DNA of 64,000 nt, from contig CAVYZU010000012.1 of assembly GCA_963772965.1 (NCBI GenBank), positions 124,001 to 188,000 of the forward strand, in the 5' to 3' direction. The translations under genes and the position numbers were made by a program. Under the pieces are notes generated by a model. That model did no database searches. It was given only the letters and a program-made list of their open reading frames with translations, and was not told where the DNA came from. Position 1 is the first letter of the stretch; the number at the start of each line of letters is the position of its first letter. The stretch is from AP-15 sp963772965 (GTDB lineage Bacteria; Pseudomonadota; Alphaproteobacteria; ATCC43930; CGMCC-115725). This document shows positions 54,003-63,166 of the stretch, one piece after another.

Positions 54003-55046
54003 TCAGCGCAGATCGACGATTTCGATCCAGTTGGGCATCTCGCCCAGCCGGTATTGCCGTAACGGTGCGAGCGCACCGCTTTCGGGGTCGATTGCGGACA
54101 CCGTCATCGCGTTCGAGCTGAGGCCGGCGGCGAGCAGAAAGCGCCCGCGGGGATCGATCGCGAACCCGCGCGGGGTCGTTTCGGTCGGCCAGCGCCCACA
54201 GCGCGAGAACGTTCCGCGCTCCGGGTCGATGCGGTAGCCCTTGATCGTGCTGGTCGTGCGCTCGCTCGAATAGACAAAAAGCCCGTCAGGCCTGACATGG
54301 AGATCGGCCGCCGAGGGTTTTCCGGTGAAATCGAGAGGAAGGGTGGGGACCGTCTGAAGCTCCGCGAGCGTGCCGGTGGTCGGATCGACCGCATAGGCCC
54401 CGAGTGTGGCGTCGGTCTCATTCACCAGATAGAGGAACCGGCCGTTCGGGTGAAACGCCAGGTGGCGTGGCCCGGCATTGGGCTTGGTCGATATCGCCGC
54501 GGGCTCGTTTGGGGAGACCGTGCCGGCCTCGGCGTCGAACCGCAACTGCATGATGATGTCGGCGCCGAGATTGGTGCAGTATACGTAGCGGTTGGAGGCA
54601 TCGACCACGACGCAATGCGCCTTGGGACCGGTCGCCAACATTTGGGTCGCCTGCCCGCCGACGCGGCCTGAGGAATCGATCGGGTTGATCGCCAGTTTTG
54701 CCCCGGGATAGGACGCGCTCAGCAGAAACCGGCCGCTGCGGTCGGTTATGATGTAGGCCATGCTGTCGGCGAGCGGCGCTGTGCCGAGATGCGCCAGGCG
54801 TCCGCTTTCCCGGTCAATGGTGAAGCTCGAGACCGGAAACGGCTCGCTGCGCAGTGCGGCGTATACAAACCGGCGATCGGGGCTGACCGCCATCGGAATG
54901 CTGGTCGGCGACGGCTTGTCGGTGCCGGGAACCGGAACCCGCTCGATCTCGCTCAAATCGCCGCTGTCGCGATCCATCGCGAAGACGAAAATCTCCTTGC
55001 TGCCGGCGTTCGACACATAGACGACAGTTTGCGGGTTATCGGTCAT
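54003..55046 (-). CDS. Beta-propeller lactonase family protein (6-phosphogluconolactonase-like)
   Basis: A 347-residue seven-bladed beta-propeller. Blade motifs repeat as VYVSNAGSKEIFVF, VYAALRSEPFPVSSFTID, VYCTNLGADIIMQLRFD, LYLVNETDATLGAYAVD and VYSSERTTSTIKGYRIDPERG. The family includes bacterial 6-phosphogluconolactonase Pgl and muconate cycloisomerase-like enzymes, but many members have unproven activity. It starts three bases after the GST gene, so the two are an operon. Confidence 0.88.
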   Translation of the reverse strand: MTDNPQTVVYVSNAGSKEIFVFAMDRDSGDLSEIERVPVPGTDKPSPTSIPMAVSPDRRFVYAALRSEPFPVSSFTIDRESGRLAHLGTAPLADSMAYIITDRSGRFLLSASYPGAKLAINPIDSSGRVGGQATQMLATGPKAHCVVVDASNRYVYCTNLGADIIMQLRFDAEAGTVSPNEPAAISTKPNAGPRHLAFHPNGRFLYLVNETDATLGAYAVDPTTGTLAELQTVPTLPLDFTGKPSAADLHVRPDGLFVYSSERTTSTIKGYRIDPERGTFSRCGRWPTETTPRGFAIDPRGRFLLAAGLSSNAMTVSAIDPESGALAPLRQYRLGEMPNWIEIVDLR

Positions 55047-55049
55047 CGG

Positions 55050-55676
55050 TTATCCCTCGCGCTGCATTTGCCGCGCAGCTTGAGCCGCCGGCCGGTCGTG
55101 GCACGCCTTCAGCCACGCTTCCGCCTTGGGGAAGGCAGCGAGATTGACCCGCGCCTGCCCCGCCCAAGCGAGAATGCTAGCGACGTTCAGATCGGCAACC
55201 GTGAAATAATCGCCGAGCAGGTAAGGCGTGCCGGCCACCGCCGCATCCAGCACCTTGAGCGGAGCGGCGAGTGCGCGCTCCACTTCATCGGCCGCTGCAG
55301 CGTCGCGCTGATCTTCGGGGGCGATCCGGTTGAGCAGTGCGGTCAGCGCCGGGCGCTCGACCTCGGACATGCCCCAAAAGCTCCACTGCCAAACCCGCGC
55401 TTCATCCTTGAGGCTCTGTGGGTAGAGGCCGCTAGCACCGCTGCCATATTTCTTGGCGAGATAGAGATTGATCGCCATCGACTCCCACAAACGGAAACCA
55501 TCGTCGTCGATTGCCGGCACGTGGCCATTCGGGTTGATCGCCAGGTATTCCGCCCGGTGCGTGCCGCCGTCGGCGAAATCGATCTTGATATGCTCATAGG
55601 GAAGGCCGAGTTCGCCCACCACCCATAGCGTGCGAAACGCCCGTGAGCGCGCAACGCCATAAATCTTTAAGGCCAT
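55050..55676 (-). CDS. Glutathione S-transferase family protein
   Basis: A 208-residue GST. The thioredoxin-like N-terminal domain has RSRAFRTLWVVGELGLPYEH and the cis-proline stretch GHVPAIDDDGFRLWESMAINLYLA. An all-helical C-terminal domain follows with LGDYFTVADLNVASIL. It conjugates or isomerises using glutathione. AAGGAGG precedes the ATG. It is coupled to the lactonase gene. Confidence 0.93.
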   Translation of the reverse strand: MALKIYGVARSRAFRTLWVVGELGLPYEHIKIDFADGGTHRAEYLAINPNGHVPAIDDDGFRLWESMAINLYLAKKYGSGASGLYPQSLKDEARVWQWSFWGMSEVERPALTALLNRIAPEDQRDAAAADEVERALAAPLKVLDAAVAGTPYLLGDYFTVADLNVASILAWAGQARVNLAAFPKAEAWLKACHDRPAAQAARQMQREG

Positions 55677-55842
55677 TGAGCCGCCTCCTTCGTTCCGCCC
55701 AAAAAATCGCTTGGCAGCCAGCCTCGCACGATGGCCTGGCGCGCGAAACAGTTTCCGCCGCCACCCGAAAAACCGGCGGATTTCAGGCGTTTACGGGTGT
55801 TGCGGCTTTGAACGAGCCTCAGCGGGCTCTGGTTCGGCAGGC

Positions 55843-56334
55843 TTAAGCGTGCAGTTGGCTTGGCAATTCGGCGATCGCGGCGTCGATCAGCGCCGCTCCA
55901 TGCTGTTCGTCGAGTTCGGCGGCGATCACCTGGCGGGCAGCGGAAATCGCAACATCGACGGTCACAGCGCGAATCTCGGCGACCGCCCTCGCCTGCTCTT
56001 GCGCGATGCGTTCCTCAGCAAGTCGTTGCCGGCGCTTCACGGCTTCCTCCATCGCACGCGTCGATTCCGCCGCGATGCGCTCCGCTTCGGCTTTGGCGTG
56101 GGCGATGATCTGCTCGGCTTCGGCGGCCGCGTCGCGCTCGCGGGCGCGGAGCTGCGCCAAAGTGCGCTCGGCCTCCTGGCGCAGATCGCTTGCCGCAGCG
56201 AGTTCTTCGCGGATGCGTTCGGCGCGGGCGTCGAGTCCGCCGATCAAAAACCGCTTCCCTGGCCGCCACAGGATCGCGACAAAGATCACGACCGCGATCA
56301 GGAACCAGAACTCGGCCTCGTGGAAAAGTCCCAT
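55843..56334 (-). CDS. atpF: F0F1 ATP synthase subunit b
   Basis: A 163-residue subunit. One N-terminal membrane span (FHEAEFWFLIAVVIFVAILWRP) is followed by a long Ala/Glu/Arg-rich helix (AAASDLRQEAERTLAQLRARERDAAAEAEQII). It forms the peripheral stalk with subunit b'. Its start codon overlaps the stop of the b' gene. Last gene of the F0 operon in this window. Confidence 0.93.
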   Translation of the reverse strand: MGLFHEAEFWFLIAVVIFVAILWRPGKRFLIGGLDARAERIREELAAASDLRQEAERTLAQLRARERDAAAEAEQIIAHAKAEAERIAAESTRAMEEAVKRRQRLAEERIAQEQARAVAEIRAVTVDVAISAARQVIAAELDEQHGAALIDAAIAELPSQLHA

Positions 56335-56828
56335 CAGGCGGCACGCTCGGCGACGATGCGATCGACTGCCGCCGCGATGTCTCTCTGCGGTGGAGAGATC
56401 CCGATCAATCGGTTCGCGATCGAAGCGGCGACATCGCCGGCGACGCCGCGTATTTCGGCGAGCGCGCGCTCTTTGGCGGCGGCGATATCGCGCTCGGCCG
56501 CGCCGGTGCGCTCCGCCAACACCGCAGTCAGCTCGCGCTGGCGCTCGGCGGCAGCGGCGGCCAGCCGCTCTGTTGTCTCGCGGATCGTCGCCTGCGCCTG
56601 TTCGCGGGCGCCGGCGCGGGTGCTTTCATAGGCGGCGACGGCTGCTTCCGCTTCCCGGCGGAGCTGCGCCGCCCGCTCGAGATCGTCCTCGCGATGCCGT
56701 CGGCGCGTCTCAATCACGGCGCCGACGCGCGGCAATCCGATCTTCGCCATCAGCAAGTAGAGGACGATAAAGCTAATCGCCAGCCAGACGAGCTGCGGCG
56801 CGAACGTCGATACGTCGAGCTGCGGCAT
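56334..56828 (-). CDS. F0F1 ATP synthase subunit b'
   Basis: A 164-residue second b-type subunit. An N-terminal membrane span (PQLVWLAISFIVLYLLMAKIGLP) is followed by an Ala/Glu/Arg coiled coil (RRRHREDDLERAAQLRREAEAAVAAYE). Alphaproteobacteria and photosynthetic bacteria carry paired b and b' subunits that form a heterodimeric stalk. It sits between atpE and atpF. Confidence 0.92.
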   Translation of the reverse strand: MPQLDVSTFAPQLVWLAISFIVLYLLMAKIGLPRVGAVIETRRRHREDDLERAAQLRREAEAAVAAYESTRAGAREQAQATIRETTERLAAAAAERQRELTAVLAERTGAAERDIAAAKERALAEIRGVAGDVAASIANRLIGISPPQRDIAAAVDRIVAERAA

Positions 56829-56854
56829 CGATCGCGACCTACGGTGCTAGGGCG

Positions 56855-57082
56855 TCAGAACACGAACAGGATCAGAAACGCGATCGCCAGGCCGAACAAC
56901 CCGGTCGCCTCGGCCAGCGCGAATCCGAGAAACGCAAAGGGCTGCACTTGGCCTTGCGAGGCCGGGTTGCGGGCGAGCGAATTAATCAGCGACGCAAAGA
57001 CATTACCGATGCCGATGCCGGCGCCGACAAGTGCAATGCAGGCGAGGCCAGCGCCGATCATTTTGGCCGCAGCGACGTCCAT
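56855..57082 (-). CDS. atpE: F0F1 ATP synthase subunit c
   Basis: A 75-residue hairpin proteolipid that forms the rotor ring. It has two membrane spans, a polar loop (NSLARNPASQGQVQP) and the proton-binding carboxylate Glu58 in GFALAEATGLF. AGGAAG lies before the ATG. Confidence 0.97.
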   Translation of the reverse strand: MDVAAAKMIGAGLACIALVGAGIGIGNVFASLINSLARNPASQGQVQPFAFLGFALAEATGLFGLAIAFLILFVF

Positions 57083-57134
57083 CTTTGTCTTCCTGTTTTT
57101 GTTGGGTTGTGGTTGAGAGGGCCACGCGATTTCC

Positions 57135-57866
57135 TTAATGCATGTGAATCGCGTCGTTCAAGTACAGGCAGCTCAGGATCGCAAATACATAAGCCTGCAA
57201 CACGGCAACCAGTAATTCGAGCGCGAGCAGCAGAACGTCGATCGCAAGCGGGAAAATCGCGAAGATTCCCACAAGCGCCGCGAACCCGGCAAAGATGCCG
57301 AGCATCGTATGCCCCGCCAGCATGTTGGCGAACAGCCGGATCGACAACGTAAACGGACGGATGAAATAGGACAGCACCTCGATCGGCACCAGTATCACGA
57401 GCAGCAGCTTTGGCACGCCTTCTGGCACAAAAAACCGCAGGAAATGCAGCCCATGACGAATAAAGCCGATCGCCGTCACACCGATAAACACGACGATCGC
57501 TAACGCAAAAGTGACGATAATTTGCCCGGTAACGGTAAAACTGTAGGGTATCAGGCCGAGCAGATTGGCAAACAAAATGAACATGAATAAGCTGAAGATG
57601 AAGGGAAAATACGGCATCCCCTCATGCCCGACATTGCTTTCGACCATGTCGGCGACAAATTCGTAGCTCACCTCCGCCATAGACTGAAGCCGCCCTGGAA
57701 CTAGCGAGGCTCGCCTGGTGCCGTATACGGTCAGGCCGGTGATCAGCAGCACGATGACGGTCATCGCCAACGCCGCGTTGGTATACGAGACGTCGAGGCC
57801 GCCGATGCGCAAAGGCAAGACGCGGTGGACCATAAATACTTCGAGGGGATGAAGCTCTATCGCCAA
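57135..57866 (-). CDS. atpB: F0F1 ATP synthase subunit a
   Basis: A 243-residue membrane subunit. The essential Arg177 is in FTLSIRLFANMLAGH, with VPIEVLSYFIRPF before it and LLLALELLVAVLQAYVFAIL near the end. It provides the proton half-channels. I start at TTG 57866 because the atpI stop codon lies one base upstream; the longer frame from 57944 would overlap atpI. Met at residue 12 is another candidate. Confidence 0.95.
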   Translation of the reverse strand: MAIELHPLEVFMVHRVLPLRIGGLDVSYTNAALAMTVIVLLITGLTVYGTRRASLVPGRLQSMAEVSYEFVADMVESNVGHEGMPYFPFIFSLFMFILFANLLGLIPYSFTVTGQIIVTFALAIVVFIGVTAIGFIRHGLHFLRFFVPEGVPKLLLVILVPIEVLSYFIRPFTLSIRLFANMLAGHTMLGIFAGFAALVGIFAIFPLAIDVLLLALELLVAVLQAYVFAILSCLYLNDAIHMH

Positions 57867-57867
57867 C

Positions 57868-58245
57868 TCAGCAATCCTCGTCGTCCCATTTGCCCGGCAC
57901 CGGCGCGGCAGGCCCGGGATCGGATTTGCGCGGGCGATAGCCAACCGCTCCTCCCGTTCCGGTCACCGCGCGATAGACATTCAGCATCCCCGCCGCGATC
58001 CCGAGAAAGAACATCCCCAGCATCACCCAAGGCTTTGTCCCAAGCCAGTGATCGATCGCCCATCCCAACCCGACCGAGACGACGACCGCGGTGACCAGCT
58101 CGATCCCGATGCGAAGACCGAGAGCAAGACCTTGCTGGAGCCCGGGGTTGCCACCGGTCTTCCGCACCGGACCGCGCCCCGCCTGCGCTTTGTCGAGCCG
58201 CTCGGCAAGCCGCGCCAGGGGGTCCGATGGCGGATCTTCGCTCAT
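57868..58245 (-). CDS. atpI: AtpI/AtpZ-type ATP synthase accessory protein
   Basis: A 125-residue protein. An N-terminal polar region (SDPLARLAERLDKAQAG) is followed by two membrane spans (LVTAVVVSVGLGWAIDHWLG and PWVMLGMFFLGIAAGMLNVYR). This two-span arrangement matches AtpI, which helps subunit c ring assembly. The gene starts the F0 operon. ATG 58263 is an alternative start and neither has a clear Shine-Dalgarno. The gap to smc (58246-58407) should hold the operon promoter. Confidence 0.88.
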   Translation of the reverse strand: MSEDPPSDPLARLAERLDKAQAGRGPVRKTGGNPGLQQGLALGLRIGIELVTAVVVSVGLGWAIDHWLGTKPWVMLGMFFLGIAAGMLNVYRAVTGTGGAVGYRPRKSDPGPAAPVPGKWDDEDC

Positions 58246-58407
58246 TTCGGGAAGTGCAACCATCCGATACCCGTCCGACCGCAACCGGCCAGAACGGAGG
58301 CGCACCATATTGAGCTGTCATTAACCTGTCAATACCGAGACCTCGGCTTAAACGGGACCGAATGACAGCTTTATCAATAAGATAGCTTTGCAATACACCG
58401 GATTCGG

Positions 58408-61400
58408 TCAGGCAGTCTGTCGCAGCCGAACGGCGCGAGAAAGGTCGACCGAAACCAGCTGCGAGACCCCGCGCTCGGCCATTGTCACTCCAAACAACCG
58501 GTCGGCGCGCGCCATCGTAATGCGATGATGAGTGATCAGCAAAAAACGCGTGCCGGTCGCGTCGGCAATTTCCGCCACAAGGTTGCACAGGCGGTCGACA
58601 TTGGCGTCGTCGAGTGGGGCATCGACCTCGTCGAGTACGCAGACCGGCGCAGGCTTGGTCAGGAACACCGCAAACAGTAAAGCGAGCGCGGTCAGCGCCT
58701 GCTCGCCGCCCGACAGCAATGACAAGCTCTGCAGCCGCTTTCCGGTCGGGCTCGCCATAATTTCCAGCCCCGCTGTCAGTGGGTCGCCGTCATCGGTCAA
58801 CGCCAGCTCGGCTTTGCCGCCGCCAAACAGCCGCGTGAAAAGGTCCGCGAAATGCCGGTTGACGCGTTCGAACGCGGCGGCGAGCAATTCCCGACCTTGC
58901 TGATCGAGCGCATGCGCACCGCGGCGTAGCTTCGCAATCGCCTCGGTCAGATCGGCGCGCTCGCGTTCGAGGCCTTCGACCTGGCCGCCGATCTCGGCCG
59001 CCTCCCCTTCGGCCATCAGATTGACCGGCCCGATACCGGCGCGCTCGCGGGTCAGGCGGTCGAGCCGTTCCGAGCTTGCGATAGAATCGCGCGGGCTCTG
59101 GCCCTCGCCGAGGCCAGAGAGCTGCTGCAGCTCGGCAGGCACGGCCCCTAGGCGCTCCAATATCTCGCGCTTAAGCGCAGACACTCCCTCTGTTGCGCTG
59201 GCGGCTTGCACCTCGAGTCGCGCCCGGCGCTCGCGTGCTTCGGCAAGAGCCTGATCGCTCAGCCGCGAGCGTTGGGTCACCTCCCGTAGCCGGCTTTCCC
59301 CCAAGGTCAGCCGATCGGCTGCTTCGCCAGCGTTCCGCGCCGCTGCAGCAACCTCTGCACCAAGTGTTTCGCTTTTGGCGGCGATCGCAGCGGGGAGACC
59401 GGCGAGGGCGGCGATTTCCTGCTCCAGCTCCTGCCGCCTCTGGTCGAGCGTCCCCCGCTGCGTCGCCGCACTCTCGGCGCGCTTGCGCCAAGCGCGCTCC
59501 TCCAAATCGATCGACCCCAGCCGTTCGCTGCGGGCTTGCGCCTCGCGTCTCAGCCGATCGATCGTCGCACGTGCGTCAGCTTCTTCCCGCCGCGCCTGCG
59601 TCGCCGCCTCCCGCGCCGCCACCAGGGTGGCTGAGGCGGAGCCGGCCTCAGGTAAACCCGCGAAATCGCGCTCGATCTCGTCGCTCTGCAGACATGCCTC
59701 GGCCAGATCGGCCGCGAGCTTGGCGACCGTCTCGGCCGCACCATTCAATCGAGTCTCTGTTGCCAATGCGCGGCCGGCGAGTTCGGCGGCGGCGGCGCGC
59801 GCATTCGCCAGCGCTGCTTCGGACTCCCGCAATCGCCTACGGCCGACACGATCGGCTTCGGCGGCGACCTGCCGTGCGCCGGCCGCACTCGCAGCCGCGG
59901 CCTCCGCAAGCTGCGCTTCGGTTTCGGCAGCCGAGATCTCGTGGGAAAGGATTTCGAGCCGGTTCTTGTGGCGGAGATGCTGGGCGGCGACCGATATGCC
60001 GGGGGCGCGGCGGGTGAACCCGTCCCACCGCCAGAGCCGGCCGTCGCGGTCGACCAGACGCTGTCCCGGCGCCAGATGCGGCTGCAGGCGACGCCCTTCA
60101 CTCTCGCCGTCGACCCAACCGGCAAAAGCGAGGCTGCGTCCTAGTGCGGGCGGCGCCGAAACCGCTGTGGCGACCGAATGCGCGCCGACCGGCAAGGCCG
60201 GCGCATCGATCTCAGGCAAGGCGAACCAGAACCGGTTGGCGTCGTCGAAATCGTCGTGTGCGGCTGAAAGCTCCTCTTCGAACAGGGCGCCGATCGCCGC
60301 CTCAAAACCTTCGGCGACGTGCATCGAGGCGAGGACTGGCGTGCCGCCGCTAGCATCGGGTTCCGGCGCCAGCACGCCCTCCAGCGCCGTTTGTTCAGCC
60401 TGGAGTCGAGACAGCACTGCTGCAGCCCGGCGAGCAATATCGACAGCGGCAGCCTCGTGCTCTTGACGAGCCGCCATTTCACTTTGAGCCGCATCGATCG
60501 CTGCGCGGCATTCTTCGACCTCCGCTTCCGCTCGAGCGAGGGCGGTGGCCGTTGCGGCTTTTAAGTCGTCCGAAACCACCGCCGCAGTGAGGGCGGTGTG
60601 CTGGCGCTCCGCTTCCGCAAAACGCATTTCGAGACGGCGCCGGCGCTCCTCGATTTCGCCGCGCTGGCGCTCGAGGGCGGCACACTGGGCCCCGATCGCG
60701 GCGACGGCTTCGGTGGCGCGCTGCAGACCCGCCTCGGCCGCGCCGAGTAGCGTTGCGGTGTGGTGCAATCGCTCCTCGGCCGCAGCGACCATTGATCCGC
60801 GCTCGGCTTCGGCCGCCGCAAGCGTTTCGCGCTCCGTCACCAGCCGCGACAACGCCGTCTCGGCTTCGGCGAGTTGCGCTTCCTCGCGCTCGCGGTCGCG
60901 GCCGAGTTCGGCGAACCGGCGCTCCGCCTCGCGCCGCGCGCCGACCGAGCGCGCCAATTCTTGTTCGAGAACGCCCCGCGCCTGCGTCAACCGCTGCAGC
61001 TCGGCTGTGGTATCTGTTTCCGCCAGCCGCAGAGCCGGCAATGCCGCTTCCGCTTCGTCGCGGGCTTGGCGTTCGGCGGCGGCCAGCTCGGCGGCGGCGG
61101 CGACGGCTTGCTCGGCGGCGGCAAGCTCGGCGGCGCGGGTTTCGCACTCGGCTTCGGCAGCTAGCCAGCGCGCGTAGAATAGCAGCGCTTCCTGTTCGCG
61201 GATCTGCTCGCCGAGCCGGCGATAGCGCTGCGCCTGCCGCGCCTGCCTTTTCAACCCCGCTAGCTGCGAGCCCATGGTCGCGAGAACGTCGTCAAGCCGC
61301 GTCAGATTCTCCTCAGCGGCGACCAGCTTCAGCTCGGTCTCACGACGGCGCGCCTGCACCCCGGCAGTGCCGGCAGCTTCCTCGAGCAGGAAGCGGCGTT

Positions 61401-61875
61401 CGGCCGGCCTTGCCTCAATCAGCGCGCCGACGCGCCCCTGACTGACGATCGAGCCCGAGGATCCGCCGCTCGCCGCATCGGCAAACAGCAATTGCACGTC
61501 GCGCGCCCGCACCTCGCGGCCATTGACGCGCCAGCTCGACCCGCCGCCGCGCTCGATGCGGCGAACGATTTCGATGTCCTCGCGGTCATTGAAGGCAAAG
61601 GGAGCGTCGCGCGCGCTGTTGTCGATCGTTAGCGCGACCTCGGCGAGATTGCGCGCCGCGCGGGAGGCGGTACCGCCAAAGATCACGTCGTCCATCGCCC
61701 CACCGCGCAATCGACGCGCCGAATTCTCGCCCATGACCCAACGCAGCGCTTCGGCCAGATTGGACTTGCCGCAACCGTTCGGCCCGATAATGCCGGTCAG
61801 TCCCGGGCCGATCGTCACCTCTGCCGCTTCGGCGAAGGATTTGAAGCCGACCAGGCGCAGCCGATCGATCTGCAT
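58408..61875 (-). CDS. smc: Chromosome segregation protein SMC
   Basis: A 1155-residue SMC ATPase. Walker A is GPNGCGKSNL (31-40), followed by long heptad coiled coils rich in Ala, Glu and Arg. A hinge lies at roughly 500-640 (GVLAPEPDASGGTP, VGAHSVATAVSAPPALGRSLAF). The C-terminal head has the signature LLSGGEQALTALALLFAVF and Walker B VCVLDEVDAPLDDANV. It compacts and segregates the chromosome, normally with ScpA/ScpB, which are not in this window. It follows dsbA-like and DUF721 on the same strand, a common alphaproteobacterial order. Confidence 0.97.
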   Translation of the reverse strand: MQIDRLRLVGFKSFAEAAEVTIGPGLTGIIGPNGCGKSNLAEALRWVMGENSARRLRGGAMDDVIFGGTASRAARNLAEVALTIDNSARDAPFAFNDREDIEIVRRIERGGGSSWRVNGREVRARDVQLLFADAASGGSSGSIVSQGRVGALIEARPAERRFLLEEAAGTAGVQARRRETELKLVAAEENLTRLDDVLATMGSQLAGLKRQARQAQRYRRLGEQIREQEALLFYARWLAAEAECETRAAELAAAEQAVAAAAELAAAERQARDEAEAALPALRLAETDTTAELQRLTQARGVLEQELARSVGARREAERRFAELGRDREREEAQLAEAETALSRLVTERETLAAAEAERGSMVAAAEERLHHTATLLGAAEAGLQRATEAVAAIGAQCAALERQRGEIEERRRRLEMRFAEAERQHTALTAAVVSDDLKAATATALARAEAEVEECRAAIDAAQSEMAARQEHEAAAVDIARRAAAVLSRLQAEQTALEGVLAPEPDASGGTPVLASMHVAEGFEAAIGALFEEELSAAHDDFDDANRFWFALPEIDAPALPVGAHSVATAVSAPPALGRSLAFAGWVDGESEGRRLQPHLAPGQRLVDRDGRLWRWDGFTRRAPGISVAAQHLRHKNRLEILSHEISAAETEAQLAEAAAASAAGARQVAAEADRVGRRRLRESEAALANARAAAAELAGRALATETRLNGAAETVAKLAADLAEACLQSDEIERDFAGLPEAGSASATLVAAREAATQARREEADARATIDRLRREAQARSERLGSIDLEERAWRKRAESAATQRGTLDQRRQELEQEIAALAGLPAAIAAKSETLGAEVAAAARNAGEAADRLTLGESRLREVTQRSRLSDQALAEARERRARLEVQAASATEGVSALKREILERLGAVPAELQQLSGLGEGQSPRDSIASSERLDRLTRERAGIGPVNLMAEGEAAEIGGQVEGLERERADLTEAIAKLRRGAHALDQQGRELLAAAFERVNRHFADLFTRLFGGGKAELALTDDGDPLTAGLEIMASPTGKRLQSLSLLSGGEQALTALALLFAVFLTKPAPVCVLDEVDAPLDDANVDRLCNLVAEIADATGTRFLLITHHRITMARADRLFGVTMAERGVSQLVSVDLSRAVRLRQTA

Positions 61876-61914
61876 GCGGCAGGGCTGCTGTGGTTACTAT
61901 ACTTTGGGCGGTGG

Positions 61915-62559
61915 TTAGGATTTTTGCGAGAGGTCCGACAGCAGCTTGTTAAACGCCTCGACCGTGGGTTCCCCGGTATATTTGGTGCCGTTGACAAAAA
62001 AGGTCGGCGTCGAATTGACATCGAGATCCTTCGAGGCAACGAGACGACTGTTCAGAATCTGGTTTTCGACCGCATTGTCGGCGAGACACTTATCGACTTG
62101 CGCCTTGCTCATTCCGCCGAGTTCGGCGAGCCGGGTCAGCGCCGCTTGGTGATCGGGCGCCGTCACCCATTTGTCCTGGTCGGCAAAGAAGGTATCGATA
62201 AAGGCATAAAACCGGTCGGGCGGCGCGCAGCGGGCGATCATCGATGCGTGCACCGCCTCGCCGTCCAGCGGAAAGTCGCGGAGTACGAGTTTTGCTTTGC
62301 CGGTATCGATCCATTTCTTTTTGAGTTCGGGGAGTACGTCATCGGCAAAATGCGCGCAGTGCGGACAGGTCATCGAGGCATATTCGATGATCGTGATCGG
62401 TGCGTCCGGGTTGCCGAGAATGCGGTCGTCTTTCCCGATCGTCAGCAGCTTCTGAGCCTCGGCTGGGTTTGCCGGGGTATCGGCGGCCATCGAGGGAGCC
62501 GACGATTGCAGCACAATGCCGAGCGCACAGATCAAAGCGAACCAGATTTGCCGCACCAT
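61915..62559 (-). CDS. DsbA family thioredoxin-fold protein
   Basis: A 214-residue exported oxidoreductase. The signal peptide (MVRQIWFALICALGIVLQSSAPSMA) is followed by IEYASMTCPHCAHF with the redox pair CPHC (65-68), and the cis-proline NSTPTFFVNG. It likely introduces or reshuffles disulfides in the periplasm. ATG 62559 is preceded by GGAG six bases upstream; the frame open to 62607 is ignored. Confidence 0.93.
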   Translation of the reverse strand: MVRQIWFALICALGIVLQSSAPSMAADTPANPAEAQKLLTIGKDDRILGNPDAPITIIEYASMTCPHCAHFADDVLPELKKKWIDTGKAKLVLRDFPLDGEAVHASMIARCAPPDRFYAFIDTFFADQDKWVTAPDHQAALTRLAELGGMSKAQVDKCLADNAVENQILNSRLVASKDLDVNSTPTFFVNGTKYTGEPTVEAFNKLLSDLSQKS

Positions 62560-62631
62560 TTGCATCTCCAATACAACATGTTGAGGATATCGACCTCGGT
62601 GCCGCAAAGCAACGCCGACGCGATCGGCGCA

Positions 62632-63135
62632 TCACCTGGTGTCGTTGACAGCGCGAGCAAGGCGCTCGAGCGCCGCCCGCAATCCAGGATCGGCGATGTC
62701 GGACAGCCTTGGGTTAGCGGCTGCCCAAATGGTTTCGCCGGACGTATCTGCGGCGGCGCGGGGCGGCGCCGGCGTAAGCGGCAGAACTGCCTGGATCAGG
62801 ACCAACCGGGTCACCGCAGCGCGGCCGAGATAAAGGTTGACCCGTTCGATCAGCAGGGGAGCGCGGTGCTGCAATTCGAGCGCCGCAGCGGGTACGGTGT
62901 GGAGCTTCAGCACCCCGTCGCGGCCATACCCCGCTGGCCAGGCAATCAGCGCCCATTCCGGACCAACGATCGCCCACCAATCGGCTTTGAGCCGAACCAG
63001 CAACCCGCCGCTGCGCTTACCCGCGACCGGTGCGGCGAGTTTCGACACCGCTACTCCGACCGCGCGAAAACCAGGATGGCGGTCGCCCGAATCGTGCCGT
63101 TCGCCTAGCCCCCGCTGCGCCTTCGCCGCTTTCAT
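62632..63135 (-). CDS. DUF721 (DciA-like) family protein
   Basis: A 167-residue protein. The core has VSKLAAPVAGKRSGGLLVRLKADWWAIVGPEWALIAWPAGYGRDGVLKL, then LEL-rich HRAPLLIERVNLYLGRAAVTRLVLIQ. DUF721 corresponds to DciA, which helps load the DnaB helicase in bacteria without DnaC. ATG 63135 is preceded by GAGGG. Its start lies head to head with mutY. The longer frame to 63381 runs antisense through mutY and is rejected. Confidence 0.88.
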   Translation of the reverse strand: MKAAKAQRGLGERHDSGDRHPGFRAVGVAVSKLAAPVAGKRSGGLLVRLKADWWAIVGPEWALIAWPAGYGRDGVLKLHTVPAAALELQHRAPLLIERVNLYLGRAAVTRLVLIQAVLPLTPAPPRAAADTSGETIWAAANPRLSDIADPGLRAALERLARAVNDTR

Positions 63136-63166
63136 GCCCTCGATCCGATCCGAATCGCTATCACCG

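Noticed and set aside
59375..60466. Long plus-strand frame (363 residues) inside smc
   Set aside because: It is Ser/Ala/Arg-rich and antisense to the conserved SMC coiled coil. Such frames arise from codon bias in GC-rich genes.
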